Of a stretch of DNA of 39,833 nucleotides, positions 16,661 to 24,143 are shown piece after piece. This DNA is from Capillimicrobium sp035565675. GTDB lineage: Bacteria; Actinomycetota; Thermoleophilia; Solirubrobacterales; Solirubrobacteraceae. Both the position numbers and the translations under genes were made by a program. The notes under the pieces were generated by a model. The model saw nothing but the letters and a program-made list of their open reading frames with translations. It made no database searches and had not been told where the DNA came from. Every line of letters starts with the position of its first letter. The first letter of the stretch is position 1. The stretch spans positions 1 through 39,833 of the forward strand of contig DATMSA010000118.1 in the NCBI GenBank assembly GCA_035565675.1, given 5' to 3'.

Positions 16661-16872
16661 TACTCCAGCACGACGAGGGTGTCGCCCTCCGACACCGCCT
16701 GCCCCTCGGCGCAGCGGATCTCCCTGACGACCCCGGCGTCCTCGGCCTCGACGGGCATCTCCATCTTCATCGACTCGAGGATGACGACCGTGTCCCCCTC
16801 GGAGACCTCGTCTCCGACGGTGACCTCGATCTTCCACACGGTGCCCGTGATGTGGGCTTCGACGTCGGGCAA
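16660..16872 (-). CDS. single-domain biotin/lipoyl carrier protein
   Basis: 70 residues forming one biotinyl/lipoyl domain. The modified lysine sits in ESMKMEMP (33-40), and the second half-repeat ends SEGDTLVVLE. The start must be TTG at 16872 (giving MPDVEAHITG), because GGAGG lies five bases upstream and upstream codons offer no better site; ATG-only gene finders would miss it. It is followed directly by the enoyl-CoA hydratase gene with a one-base overlap. It could carry CO2 for an acyl-CoA carboxylase, whose beta subunit is encoded at 32.9-34.4 kb, but that pairing is inferred. Confidence 0.85.
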   Translation of the reverse strand: MPDVEAHITGTVWKIEVTVGDEVSEGDTVVILESMKMEMPVEAEDAGVVREIRCAEGQAVSEGDTLVVLE

Positions 16873-16926
16873 CAGGACCTCCGGGAGCGATGGGACGTGG
16901 GCGGTGCTGGCACGATACCCGCCGGA

Positions 16927-17613
16927 ATGCCCGCACGGCCCCCAGTCGTCCTGATCGCCGCCCGCGACGAGGCCCAGCGGCTGCCCGCGACGCTGTGCGC
17001 GCTGGCCGCCGCGCTGCCCGGCGCGCGCATCGTCGTCGCCGACGACGGCTCGCACGACGCCACCGCGACCGTCGCGCGCGACGCGGGCGCCGAGGTGGTC
17101 CGCAGCGAGCAGCCGCTCGGCAAGGGCGGGGCGGCGACGCTGGCCGCGCGCGCCGTCCTGGACGTCACGACCGCGCCCGACCCGCCGATCGTGCTGCTGT
17201 GCGACGCCGACCTCGGCCCGAGCGCCGGGCGCCTGGCCGCGCTCGTCGACGCGGTCGAGCGCGGCGAGGCCGACCTGGCGATCGCCGTGTTCGCGCGCCG
17301 GGTCGGCGGCGGCTTCGGCCTCGCCGTCGGCACGGCGCGCCGCGCGATCGCCCGCCTGTGCGGGCTGGAGCTGGAGGCCCCGCTGTCGGGCCAGCGCGCG
17401 ATGCGCGGCGAGGTGCTGGCGTGCGTGACGCCGTTCGCCGACGGGTTCGGGATGGAGGTCGGCATGACCGTCGACGCCGCACGCGCCGGCTTTCGCGTGC
17501 GCGAGCTGCCGCTCGAGCTCGAGCACCGCGCGACCGGCCGCAGCCTGCGCGGCTTCGCCCACCGCGGTCGCCAGCTCCGCGACCTGCTGGCCGCCGCCTG
17601 GCGGCGCCGGTAG
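16927..17613 (+). CDS. GT2-family glycosyltransferase
   Basis: 228 residues. VVLIAARDEAQRLPATLCAL opens a GT-A nucleotide-sugar-binding fold; VVADDGSHDAT and the metal-binding LLCDADLGP (DxD type) follow, with LSGQRAMRGEVL in the acceptor region and FGMEVGMTVDAARAGFRVRELPLEL near the end. This resembles small dolichyl-phosphate-mannose-synthase-like transferases that build polyprenyl-linked sugars. No transmembrane segment is evident. It is divergent from the carrier protein gene with 54 bp between starts. Confidence 0.85.
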   Translation: MPARPPVVLIAARDEAQRLPATLCALAAALPGARIVVADDGSHDATATVARDAGAEVVRSEQPLGKGGAATLAARAVLDVTTAPDPPIVLLCDADLGPSAGRLAALVDAVERGEADLAIAVFARRVGGGFGLAVGTARRAIARLCGLELEAPLSGQRAMRGEVLACVTPFADGFGMEVGMTVDAARAGFRVRELPLELEHRATGRSLRGFAHRGRQLRDLLAAAWRRR

Positions 17614-17679
17614 CGGTTCGTACCGGCGGTCGAGCGAGGTTCCGACCGCTGGTCGGTGGGCCGATGCCCGCCCCCGCCG

Positions 17680-17685
17680 TACCTT
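17680..17685 (+). promoter_or_regulatory. -10 element (TACCTT) of the glpK leader
   Basis: TACCTT ends 6 bases before the ATG at 17692, so transcription would begin at that ATG and give a leaderless 36-codon ORF followed by a structured leader. Confidence 0.4.
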
Positions 17686-17691
17686 CTCGCC

Positions 17692-17802
17692 ATGCACTCG
17701 ATCACCCGCAACGGACGTCCGGCAGGTCTCTCCTCCTCCGGCCGGGGTGACGTGTGCGCTTGGCGTGGCGACGGCCTGACCCACCGTCGCCGGCCACGGT
17801 GA
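17692..17802 (+). CDS. possible 36-residue leader peptide upstream of glpK
   Basis: ATG 17692 to TGA 17800 encodes 36 residues, beginning MHSITRNGRPAG and ending in an arginine-rich HRRRPR. It includes single Cys and Trp codons (DVCAW). The start has the leaderless spacing seen at real genes here. The ORF covers three of the four pairing segments of the structured leader, and its stop lies within segment 3, so ribosome position could affect folding. It may equally be non-coding; I know no family for it. Confidence 0.35.
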   Translation: MHSITRNGRPAGLSSSGRGDVCAWRGDGLTHRRRPR

Positions 17803-17880
17803 GGGACCGGCCGGGGCGCTGAACGCCCGGGCGCTGGACGGGACAGCCAGCGTCCGGGCGGCCCCGGCCGGGATCACCGT
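17767..17880 (+). promoter_or_regulatory. attenuator-like structured leader before glycerol kinase
   Basis: Segment 1 GGCGACGG (17767-17774) pairs with CCGTCGCC (17784-17791). Segment 2 CACCGT (17782-17787) can instead pair with ACGGTG (17796-17801). Segment 3 ACGGTGA (17796-17802) can instead pair with TCACCGT (17874-17880), closing a long stem. Within that stem an 11-bp tier (17807-17817 with 17861-17871) and a 14-bp tier with one G-T pair (17824-17837 with 17847-17860, approximate) follow. No T-run follows, so it could also be a barrier or terminator for the upstream gene. Confidence 0.5.
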
Positions 17881-17906
17881 CCCGGTCATGGGATGATCCC
17901 GCGGCG

Positions 17907-19364
17907 ATGCTGCTGGCGATCGACCAGGGGACGACCGGCACGACCTGCCTGGTCCTCGACGAGCACGGCGAGCCGATCGGCCGCGCCTACCGCGAGTTCG
18001 AGCAGCACTTCCCGCGACCGGGCTGGGTCGAGCACGACCTTGCCGAGATCTGGACCGTGACGCGCGCGGTCGCCGACGAGGCGCTCGCCGACGCCGGCGC
18101 CGCCGAGGAGGAGCTGGCCGGGATCGGGATCACCAACCAGCGCGAGACCGTGTGCGCGTGGGACCCGGCGACCGGCGAGCCGCTGCACCGCGCCCTGGTG
18201 TGGCAGGACCGGCGCACCGCCGCGCGCTGCGACGAGCTGCGCCAGGCCGGCTACGAGCCGCTCGTGCGCGACCGCACCGGCCTCGTCCTCGACCCGTACT
18301 TCTCGGCGACGAAGATCGAGTGGCTGCTGCGCAACGTCGACGGGCTGGCCCAGCGGGCGCGCGAGGGCCGCGCCGTGTTCGGCACCGTCGACGCGTGGCT
18401 CGTCTTCAAGCTCACCGGCGAGCTCGTCACCGACGCGTCCAACGCGTCGCGCACGCTGCTCTACGACATCCGCTCCGGCGCGTGGGACGAGGAGCTGTGC
18501 GAGCTGTTCGGCGTCCCGCTCCGCGCGCTGCCCGAGGTGCGCCCCAGCTCCGGCGAGGTCGGCCGCACCGCCGCGGGCGTCCCGGTCGCCGGGATCGCCG
18601 GCGACCAGCAGGCGGCGCTGTTCGGCCAGGCCTGCCTGGAGCCGGGCCTGGGCAAGAACACCTACGGCACCGGCTCGTTCGTGCTGCTCAACGCGGGCAC
18701 GCGCACCCCGCCGGCGCCGCAGGGCCTCCTCACCACGGTCGCGTGGCGGATCGGCAACAGCACGACGTACGCCCTGGAGGCGTCGATCTTCGTCACCGGC
18801 GCCGCCGTCCAGTGGCTGCGCGACGGCCTCGGGATCATCGAGCAGGCCGCCGACACCGAGGCGCTGGCCGCGTCGCTGGAGGGCAACGACGGCGTCTACT
18901 TCGTCCCGGCGCTGACCGGGCTCGGCTCGCCGCACTGGGACCCGTACGCGCGCGGCACGATCGTCGGGCTCACGCGCGGCACCGGGCGCGCGCACGTCGC
19001 CCGCGCGACGCTCGAGGCGATCGCCTACCAGGCCGTCGACGCGATCGAGGCGATGGCCGCCGTCGGCGCCCCGCGGCTGACCGAGCTGAAGGCGGACGGC
19101 GCCGCGACCGCCAACCGCTGGCTGATGCAGTTCCAGGCCGACGTGCTCGGGGTGCCGGTCGTCGTGCCCGAGATCAACGAGACGACCGCGCTGGGGGCGG
19201 CGCTGCTGGCCGGCGTCGGCGTCGGGATGTGGACGCTCGACGGGGTGCAGCGCGGCTGGCGCGAGCGCGTCCGCTACGAGCCGGCGATGGACGACGCGCG
19301 CCGCGAGGAGCTCCTCGACGGGTGGCACCGGGCGTTGGAGCGCGCGGCGGGGCGGGAGCGGTAA
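17907..19364 (+). CDS. glpK: glycerol kinase
   Basis: 485-residue FGGY kinase phosphorylating glycerol to sn-glycerol 3-phosphate in the cytoplasm. Diagnostic features are LLAIDQGTTGTTCLV at the start, GITNQRETVCAWD, WQDRRTAARCDEL, GNSTTYALEASIFVTGAAVQ and GLTRGTGRAHVARATLEAIAYQ. Length is close to the usual 500. The PlsC-type acyltransferase gene follows 20 bp later, so product may feed phospholipid synthesis. No glpF or glpD is in view. The 293-bp gap upstream contains the structured leader. The ribosome site before ATG 17907 is weak. Confidence 0.95.
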   Translation: MLLAIDQGTTGTTCLVLDEHGEPIGRAYREFEQHFPRPGWVEHDLAEIWTVTRAVADEALADAGAAEEELAGIGITNQRETVCAWDPATGEPLHRALVWQDRRTAARCDELRQAGYEPLVRDRTGLVLDPYFSATKIEWLLRNVDGLAQRAREGRAVFGTVDAWLVFKLTGELVTDASNASRTLLYDIRSGAWDEELCELFGVPLRALPEVRPSSGEVGRTAAGVPVAGIAGDQQAALFGQACLEPGLGKNTYGTGSFVLLNAGTRTPPAPQGLLTTVAWRIGNSTTYALEASIFVTGAAVQWLRDGLGIIEQAADTEALAASLEGNDGVYFVPALTGLGSPHWDPYARGTIVGLTRGTGRAHVARATLEAIAYQAVDAIEAMAAVGAPRLTELKADGAATANRWLMQFQADVLGVPVVVPEINETTALGAALLAGVGVGMWTLDGVQRGWRERVRYEPAMDDARREELLDGWHRALERAAGRER

Positions 19365-19384
19365 CCCCGCCGCGACGGGCGGGT

Positions 19385-20197
19385 ATGAGACGGAAGATGG
19401 GCGAGGAGCGACTGTCGGGGCTGAAGGCGCAGGTCTACCGGGACCCGCGGCCGGCCGAGTACTTCCAGCGGTTCCACGAGCGGGCGCGCACGCGCGAGCC
19501 CGACGCGATCTACGAGGTCGCGCGCGTGCTGGCCACGATCTACGGCTTCGGGCTGTTCCGGGCGCGCGCGATCGGCGCCGACAACGTCCCCGCCTCGGGC
19601 CCGGTGATCGTCGCGCCCAACCACTTCTCGTTCATGGACCACTTCTTCGTCGGCATGTTCATCCGCCGGCGCGTGCGGTTCATGGCCAAGTCGCAGCTCT
19701 TCGCGCCGCCGATGCAGTGGATCTACGAGCACGGCGGCGCGTTCCCGGTGCGCCGCGGCCAGCGCGACGAGGAGGCGTTCGTCACCGCCATCGAGATCCT
19801 CCGCCGCGGCGGCTGCCTGACGATGTACCCCGAGGCCGGGCGCTCGCGGTCGGGCAGGCTGGCCAGCGCCGCCAAGCCGGGCGTCGGGCGGATCGCGCTC
19901 GCCACCGGCGCGCCGGTCGTCCCCGTCGCGATCTTCGGCTCCCAGCGCGTGCGCAACTGGAAGAAGCTGCAGTTCCCCAAGGTGACCGTCCAGTACGGGG
20001 AGCCGCTGACGTTCCCGGTCGAGGCCGACCCGCCGCGGGAGCGCCAGCAGGAGGTCGCCGACGAGGTCTTCGCGCACATCCGCGAGCTCTACGCGGGGCT
20101 GGAGGAGCACGGCCCGCGCAGCATCGCCCAGCGCGTGCGCGAGCAGCAGCGGGCGCTGCGACGCGCCAAGCGCCGCCGCGCCGCGCCCGCCTCCTGA
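19385..20197 (+). CDS. 1-acyl-sn-glycerol-3-phosphate acyltransferase (PlsC-type)
   Basis: 270 residues. The acyltransferase motif I is NHFSFMDHF (His80, Asp85), motif II FPVRRGQRD, motif III PEAGRSRSG (150-157), and motif IV is near GAPVVPVAIFGSQ. It would transfer a fatty acyl chain to lysophosphatidate at the membrane. A conserved N-terminal extension (about 65 residues) precedes the motifs. ATG 19385 is used; ATG 19397 (MGEERLSG) is an alternative. It follows glpK closely, linking glycerol 3-phosphate supply with phosphatidate formation. The last 30 residues are Arg-rich. Confidence 0.87.
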   Translation: MRRKMGEERLSGLKAQVYRDPRPAEYFQRFHERARTREPDAIYEVARVLATIYGFGLFRARAIGADNVPASGPVIVAPNHFSFMDHFFVGMFIRRRVRFMAKSQLFAPPMQWIYEHGGAFPVRRGQRDEEAFVTAIEILRRGGCLTMYPEAGRSRSGRLASAAKPGVGRIALATGAPVVPVAIFGSQRVRNWKKLQFPKVTVQYGEPLTFPVEADPPRERQQEVADEVFAHIRELYAGLEEHGPRSIAQRVREQQRALRRAKRRRAAPAS

Positions 20198-20238
20198 CAC
20201 GGGCGATTGGGAGCGGCGGGGCCTGGGGAGACCCAGTG

Positions 20239-20598
20239 ATGATGCTCGTCGACGCCGAGACCCTCGAGGACGCCCTCGTCGCCGACCTGCGCACGCTCGG
20301 CGACCGCATCGCCGACGACGATCTCGCGACCGAGCTCTACCGCGCGCTCACGCGCAACGCGTGGACGGGCGCGCTCGAGGGCCACCTCGTCCTCAACTGG
20401 GCCCACGCCGAGGCGCTGGTCAACGGCCTGCGCGCCCGGGTGGGCGCCGAGCCGCTGGCCCTCGAGCAGACGGGCGGCGAGGGCGCCGTATCCGAGCGGG
20501 TCGAGCGCATGCTCGGCGACCTCGGCTGGCGCCATCGCCCGCTGAACGCCTCACGCCGCGGGCCGCGCTTCCCGCGGCGCACCCCCGGTCAGCTGTAG
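20239..20598 (+). CDS. small conserved-looking protein of unknown function
   Basis: 119 residues, not recognised. The N-terminal half is helical and acidic (DAETLEDALVADLRTLGDRIADDDLATELYRALTR), with a conserved-looking NAWTGALEGHLVLNWAHAEALVN segment, and the C-terminus is basic (NASRRGPRFPRRTPGQL). GGGGAG eight bases upstream of ATG 20239 is a good ribosome site and favours this over GTG 20236. Codon bias is like its neighbours. Its last 10 bases overlap the convergent MBL hydrolase gene. Confidence 0.65.
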   Translation: MMLVDAETLEDALVADLRTLGDRIADDDLATELYRALTRNAWTGALEGHLVLNWAHAEALVNGLRARVGAEPLALEQTGGEGAVSERVERMLGDLGWRHRPLNASRRGPRFPRRTPGQL

Positions 20599-21485
20599 AC
20601 CTCGGCGAGCTGGGGCCACAACCCCGCGTCATGGCTGGGGACGACGATCGCGTTCGGCGTGCGCTCCACGTAGGCGCGGATCTCGCCGACCGTGCGGCGG
20701 TAGACGTGGTCGTCGTCGCTGAGCAGCGGCAGCTCGTCGCCGGCGATCGCCTCGCGCCGGTACACGGCGTCGCCGGCCAGCAGCAGCTCGCGGTCGTGCA
20801 GGCGCACGACCACCGACTGGTGGCCGGGCGTGTGGCCGGGAGTGAAGACGAGCCGGATCGAGCCGTCGCCGAGCAGGTCGACCGACCGGCCGAACGTCGC
20901 GAACGAGTCGACGCCCGCGTGCTCGTAGTCGACGGTGCGCCAGTCGACGGCATGGTCGAACTGGCGGGCGCGGTAGCCCTGGCGCAGGTCGCCGCGCGAC
21001 GCCGCCGCCCACTCGGCCGCCGAGACGACGAACGTCGCCTGCGGGAACTGGGCGATGCCGCTGGCGTGGTCGTAGTGCAGGTGCGTCATCACGACGGCCG
21101 TCACGGAGCGGGGGTCGACGCCCAGCGCCTCGAGCTGCGCCGGCACGGCCTGCTCGGGGCGCATGCGGATGTCGAGGATCCGGCCGAAGACCGGGCCGAG
21201 GCTGTCGGCCGGGCTCGTCGCCACGCTCGCGTGCATGCCGGCGTCGACGAGGATCGAGCCCGCGGTCGGGTGGTCGATCAGGAACGCCGGGATCGGGCAC
21301 GCCAGCCACGTCGAGCGGCGGGCGAGGAGGCCGCGCGGGACCGCCAGCGGCCCGCCGGGCCGCACCCAGAACGCGGGCGGCGCCATGATCTCGGCGGTCA
21401 GCAGCGGCCGCACGCGCACGGTCGCGCCCTCGCGGCCGCCGGGCAGCGCGTGGAGGAACGGCGTGGGCTCGGCGCCGACCGCCAT
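20589..21485 (-). CDS. MBL-fold hydrolase, N-acyl homoserine lactonase-like
   Basis: 298-residue metallo-beta-lactamase-fold hydrolase. The metal motif THLHYDH (134-140) with Asp139 and His140, TPGHTPGHQS, LLLAGDAVY and VPSHDAGLWP fit the dinuclear-zinc AttM/AiiA lactonase-like branch. HLHYDHASG is the strongest hint of that branch, but many members act on other lactones or esters. ATG 21485 follows a -10 by 8 bases. It is divergent from the small SDR-like gene, sharing overlapping -10 elements. Confidence 0.85.
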   Translation of the reverse strand: MAVGAEPTPFLHALPGGREGATVRVRPLLTAEIMAPPAFWVRPGGPLAVPRGLLARRSTWLACPIPAFLIDHPTAGSILVDAGMHASVATSPADSLGPVFGRILDIRMRPEQAVPAQLEALGVDPRSVTAVVMTHLHYDHASGIAQFPQATFVVSAAEWAAASRGDLRQGYRARQFDHAVDWRTVDYEHAGVDSFATFGRSVDLLGDGSIRLVFTPGHTPGHQSVVVRLHDRELLLAGDAVYRREAIAGDELPLLSDDDHVYRRTVGEIRAYVERTPNAIVVPSHDAGLWPQLAEVYS

Positions 21486-21493
21486 GGGCCGGC

Positions 21494-21503
21494 ACGCTAC
21501 CGT
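21494..21503. promoter_or_regulatory. bidirectional -10 element between MBL and SDR-like genes
   Basis: In ACGCTACCGT the plus strand reads TACCGT (21498-21503) and the minus strand reads TAGCGT (21499-21494). Each ends 8 bases before its ATG, and both use the same TA step. Confidence 0.55.
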
Positions 21504-21511
21504 CCCGTCGC

Positions 21512-22042
21512 ATGGCCGGCCCGCCCCCGATCCTGCGCGACGGCCTGCTCGACGGGCTGACCGTGCTGGCCGCGCCGCGGACGCCGGTCACCGACGCGTG
21601 CGCGGCGCTGGGCGCGCGGGTCGAGGCGCTCGAGGCCGACCTGCTCGACGAGGCCGCGACGGTCGCCGCGGTCGAGGGCAGCGAGGCGGCGATGCTCGTC
21701 GTCGACGCCGCGCCGCTGTTCGGCTCCGGCGGCGAGGTCGCGCTGCGGGCCGCGCTCGACGGCGCCTGGTCGGCGGTGCACGCCCACTTCGACCCCGAGC
21801 GGACCGAGAAGATCGTGCTCGTGGCGCCGCCGCCGGGCGCGGGCGAGCACGCGGGCGCGCTGCGCGCCGGGCTGGAGAACGCGGCCCGCACGCTGTCGAT
21901 CGAGTGGGCCCGCCACCAGATCCGGATCGTGGCGATCCTGCCGGGCGACGCGACCGATCCGGCGGATCTGGCGCAGCTCGTCGCCTACCTGGCCTCGCCG
22001 GCGGGCGACTACTTCAGCGGCTGCGCGCTGACCCTCGCCTAG
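21512..22042 (+). CDS. degenerate short-chain dehydrogenase-like protein
   Basis: 176 residues. The C-terminal half matches SDR enzymes (ENAARTLSIEWARHQIRIVAILPGD, then LVAYLASPAGDYFSGCALTLA). The N-terminal glycine-rich nucleotide site is missing, and the position of the catalytic Tyr-x3-Lys is occupied by HAGALRAGLEN. It is therefore probably not an active oxidoreductase; a structural or regulatory role is open. About 70 residues shorter than classical SDRs at the N-terminus. Its TAG shares CTAG with the stop of the convergent ATPase gene. Confidence 0.7.
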   Translation: MAGPPPILRDGLLDGLTVLAAPRTPVTDACAALGARVEALEADLLDEAATVAAVEGSEAAMLVVDAAPLFGSGGEVALRAALDGAWSAVHAHFDPERTEKIVLVAPPPGAGEHAGALRAGLENAARTLSIEWARHQIRIVAILPGDATDPADLAQLVAYLASPAGDYFSGCALTLA

Positions 22043-23187
22043 ATCTCGTCGCGGCGCAGCCACTCCGCCAGGAACGGCTCGCTGATGCTCGCCGCGCCCT
22101 TGTCGCGGACGATCAGCTCGTTGCGCTCCAGCGCCAGCAGCGCGGTCTGCACGGTCGCCGCCGACGGCAGCCCGAACCGGCGCCGGTAGGCCTCGCTCAG
22201 CGGGTGGCCGGGCTCCTCGGCCAGCGCCTCCAGGAGCTGGCGCTGGGCGGCCGACGCGCGCTCCCACACGAGGCTGAAGTGCGCGTGCTCGGAGCGCAGC
22301 ACCTTCGTCAGCGCCGTTGCCACCCGCGCGGCGGTGGCGGTCTCGCCGGGCGGGGTCTCCTGCCACAGGAAGTAGCAGAGCTCCTGGGTCGCGTACGGGT
22401 GGCCGCCGGCCGCGGCGAGCACGGCGTCGAGCGCGTCGGCGTCGATCGCGCGGCCGGTCGCGGCGAAGCGGCCCTCGACGTGGGCGGCGAAGCGCTCGGG
22501 CGCGATCGGGCCCAGCTCGATCTGCTTGGCGCTGCGCCAGAACGGCTCGTGCTCGTCGTTGAAGATCCGCTCCATCATGTGGCGCTTGCTGCCGAGGTAG
22601 ACGTGCGCGACCTCCGGCTGCTCCTGGAAGACGCTGCGCAGCAGCTTGGTCAGGTCGCGGTCGATCGCGACGACCTCCTGGAACTCGTCGAGGACGAGCA
22701 CGACCCGCCGGTTGCGCTCGGCGGCGAGCTGCGCGGGCAGCTCCAGCAGCCGCTCGAGCGTGGCGCTGACGTCCTCGCGCCGGTGCGAGGCGTCGAACGA
22801 GAAGCTCACCGACCCGTCCTCGGGGCTGACCGTGACGGTCGGGTGGATGCGCAGGCCCTGGAAGATGCGCAGCCGCTCCCGCGCGCGAAACAGCGGGGTG
22901 GCGAGGTCGTCGTGGATCGTGCGCGCGAGCTTCTCGGCGAGCTTCGCCAGCGTCGGCGTCGTCATGAGGTTGACGTGCGCGACGAGCACGCCGTCGGCGA
23001 TGAGCCGCTGCGACGCGCGCCAGATCAGCGACGTCTTGCCGTACCGCCGCGGGGCGAAGATCACCACGTCCTGGCCGTTGCGGGCGTCGGCCTCCAGCTC
23101 GGCGAGCTCGTCCTCGCGGTCGGCGAACGCCTCGTCGAGGGCGAGCGCGCCGTAGCGGAAGGGGTTGGTGGGCTCGGCCGGCGCCAT
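22039..23187 (-). CDS. AAA/ATPase_2-type ATP-binding protein with C-terminal winged helix
   Basis: 382 residues. The P-loop is FAPRRYGKTSL (44-54), with Ala in place of the first Gly; Walker B is VVLVLDEFQEV. The sensor-like segment HVYLGSKRHMMERIF and the GGHPYATQELCYFLW region are typical of the archaeal ATPase (PF01637-like) STAND relatives. The final 80 residues (AQRQLLEALAEEPGHPLSEAYRRRFGLP ... LLALERNELI) resemble a winged helix. ATG 23187 is chosen over ATG 23229, which lies inside a palindrome. The partner or signal is unknown. It sits 58 bp after the SDR gene on the same strand. Confidence 0.82.
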   Translation of the reverse strand: MAPAEPTNPFRYGALALDEAFADREDELAELEADARNGQDVVIFAPRRYGKTSLIWRASQRLIADGVLVAHVNLMTTPTLAKLAEKLARTIHDDLATPLFRARERLRIFQGLRIHPTVTVSPEDGSVSFSFDASHRREDVSATLERLLELPAQLAAERNRRVVLVLDEFQEVVAIDRDLTKLLRSVFQEQPEVAHVYLGSKRHMMERIFNDEHEPFWRSAKQIELGPIAPERFAAHVEGRFAATGRAIDADALDAVLAAAGGHPYATQELCYFLWQETPPGETATAARVATALTKVLRSEHAHFSLVWERASAAQRQLLEALAEEPGHPLSEAYRRRFGLPSAATVQTALLALERNELIVRDKGAASISEPFLAEWLRRDEI

Positions 23188-23197
23188 GCTCCGAGGG

Positions 23198-23229
23198 ATT
23201 ATGCCCAACGACATAATGCCGTTGGGCAT
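23198..23229. promoter_or_regulatory. AT-rich palindrome and -10 upstream of the ATPase gene
   Basis: ATGCCCAACG (23201-23210) and CGTTGGGCAT (23220-23229) are perfect 10-bp inverted arms around 9 bases. Inside it ATTATG (23198-23203) and CATAAT (23212-23217) form a second inverted pair. On the minus strand CATAAT (23203-23198) lies 10 bases before ATG 23187 and resembles a -10. Confidence 0.5.
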
Positions 23230-23245
23230 GATTCCGTGCGGCGGG

Positions 23246-24073
23246 TCAGGCGGTCATGCCGCCGAACATGCCGCCGGTGATGTTCAGCACCTGGCCGTGG
23301 ACGTAGTCCGACCACGGCGAGCACAGGAAGAACACGCCGCCGGCGGCCTCCTTCGGCGCGGCCGCGCGGCCCAGCGGGATCATCATCGCCGCCATCCCCC
23401 GAAGCTGCTCGGGGATGCCGAGCTGGACCTTCTCGCCGTCGACCTCCATCACGTTGTCGTCGACCTTCGGCTGGGTGAGGCGCGTGTCGACGAAGCCGAA
23501 GGCGACCGCGTTGACGTTGACCTTGAACTGGCCCCACTCCTTGGCGACCGTCTTCGTGAGGCCGACGACCGCGGACTTGCCGGCGGCGTAGTTGGCCTGG
23601 CCGGCGTTGCCGAACATGCCCGAGGTGGAGGAGACGTTGACGATCTTGCGGAAGACCTCGCGGCCCTCCTCGCGCTCCTTCTTGGCCGGCTCGCGCAGGT
23701 GCGGCGCGGCGGCGCGGATGACCTTGAACGGCACGGTGACGTGGATGTCGAGCATCCGCTCCCACCAGTCGTCGCTGATCTTGTGGACCGGCGCGTCGAG
23801 GGTGTAGCCGGCGTTGTTGACGATGATGTCCAGCCGGCCCCACGCGTCGATCGCCGTCTGCACGAGGCGGTCGGGCGCGTCGCCCTTGGTCAGGTCTCCG
23901 GAGAAGACGGTCGTCTCGCCGTCGATCTCGGCGGCCGCCTCCTGGGCCACGTCGCCGTCGAGGTCGTTGATCACCACCTTCGCGCCGTGCTCGGCCAGCA
24001 GCTCGGCGGTGGCGCGGCCGATGCCGCGCGCCGATCCGGTCACGATCGCGACCTTGCCGTCGAGGACTCCCAT
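23246..24073 (-). CDS. short-chain dehydrogenase/reductase (3-oxoacyl-ACP reductase-like)
   Basis: 275 residues. VTGSARGIGRA (11-21) binds NAD(P), NNAGY follows at 86-90, and the catalytic triad is Ser149, Tyr162 and Lys166 in NVSSTSGMFGNAGQANYAAGK. It has an insertion (AKKEREEGREVFRK, 130-143) between the helix and the catalytic strand. The end (NITGGMFGGMTA) matches 3-oxoacyl reductases, including multi-domain (Hsd17b4-like) ones. ATG 24073 is preceded by GAGGAGGAG, a strong ribosome site. The minus -10 may be TAGGCT (24118-24113). Likely acts on beta-hydroxyacyl-CoA in line with neighbours. Confidence 0.9.
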   Translation of the reverse strand: MGVLDGKVAIVTGSARGIGRATAELLAEHGAKVVINDLDGDVAQEAAAEIDGETTVFSGDLTKGDAPDRLVQTAIDAWGRLDIIVNNAGYTLDAPVHKISDDWWERMLDIHVTVPFKVIRAAAPHLREPAKKEREEGREVFRKIVNVSSTSGMFGNAGQANYAAGKSAVVGLTKTVAKEWGQFKVNVNAVAFGFVDTRLTQPKVDDNVMEVDGEKVQLGIPEQLRGMAAMMIPLGRAAAPKEAAGGVFFLCSPWSDYVHGQVLNITGGMFGGMTA

Positions 24074-24130
24074 GTGCTCCTCCTCAGTCGGGGTTGTGCG
24101 CTGCGGCGCCGGAGCCTACGGGGCGCCGCG

Positions 24131-24136
24131 TACAGT
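24131..24136 (+). promoter_or_regulatory. -10 element (TACAGT) for uracil-DNA glycosylase
   Basis: TACAGT ends 7 bases before the GTG at 24144, the leaderless spacing, and supports that start. Confidence 0.45.
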
Positions 24137-24143
24137 CTGCGCC

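Noticed and set aside
17890..17900. GGGATGATCCC dyad just before glpK as an operator
   Set aside because: Only 5-bp arms with one central base; too short to support without a second site.
17692..17906. A known riboswitch or stable RNA (TPP, cobalamin, 6S, SRP) before glpK
   Set aside because: None of the conserved cores I know is visible in the sequence.
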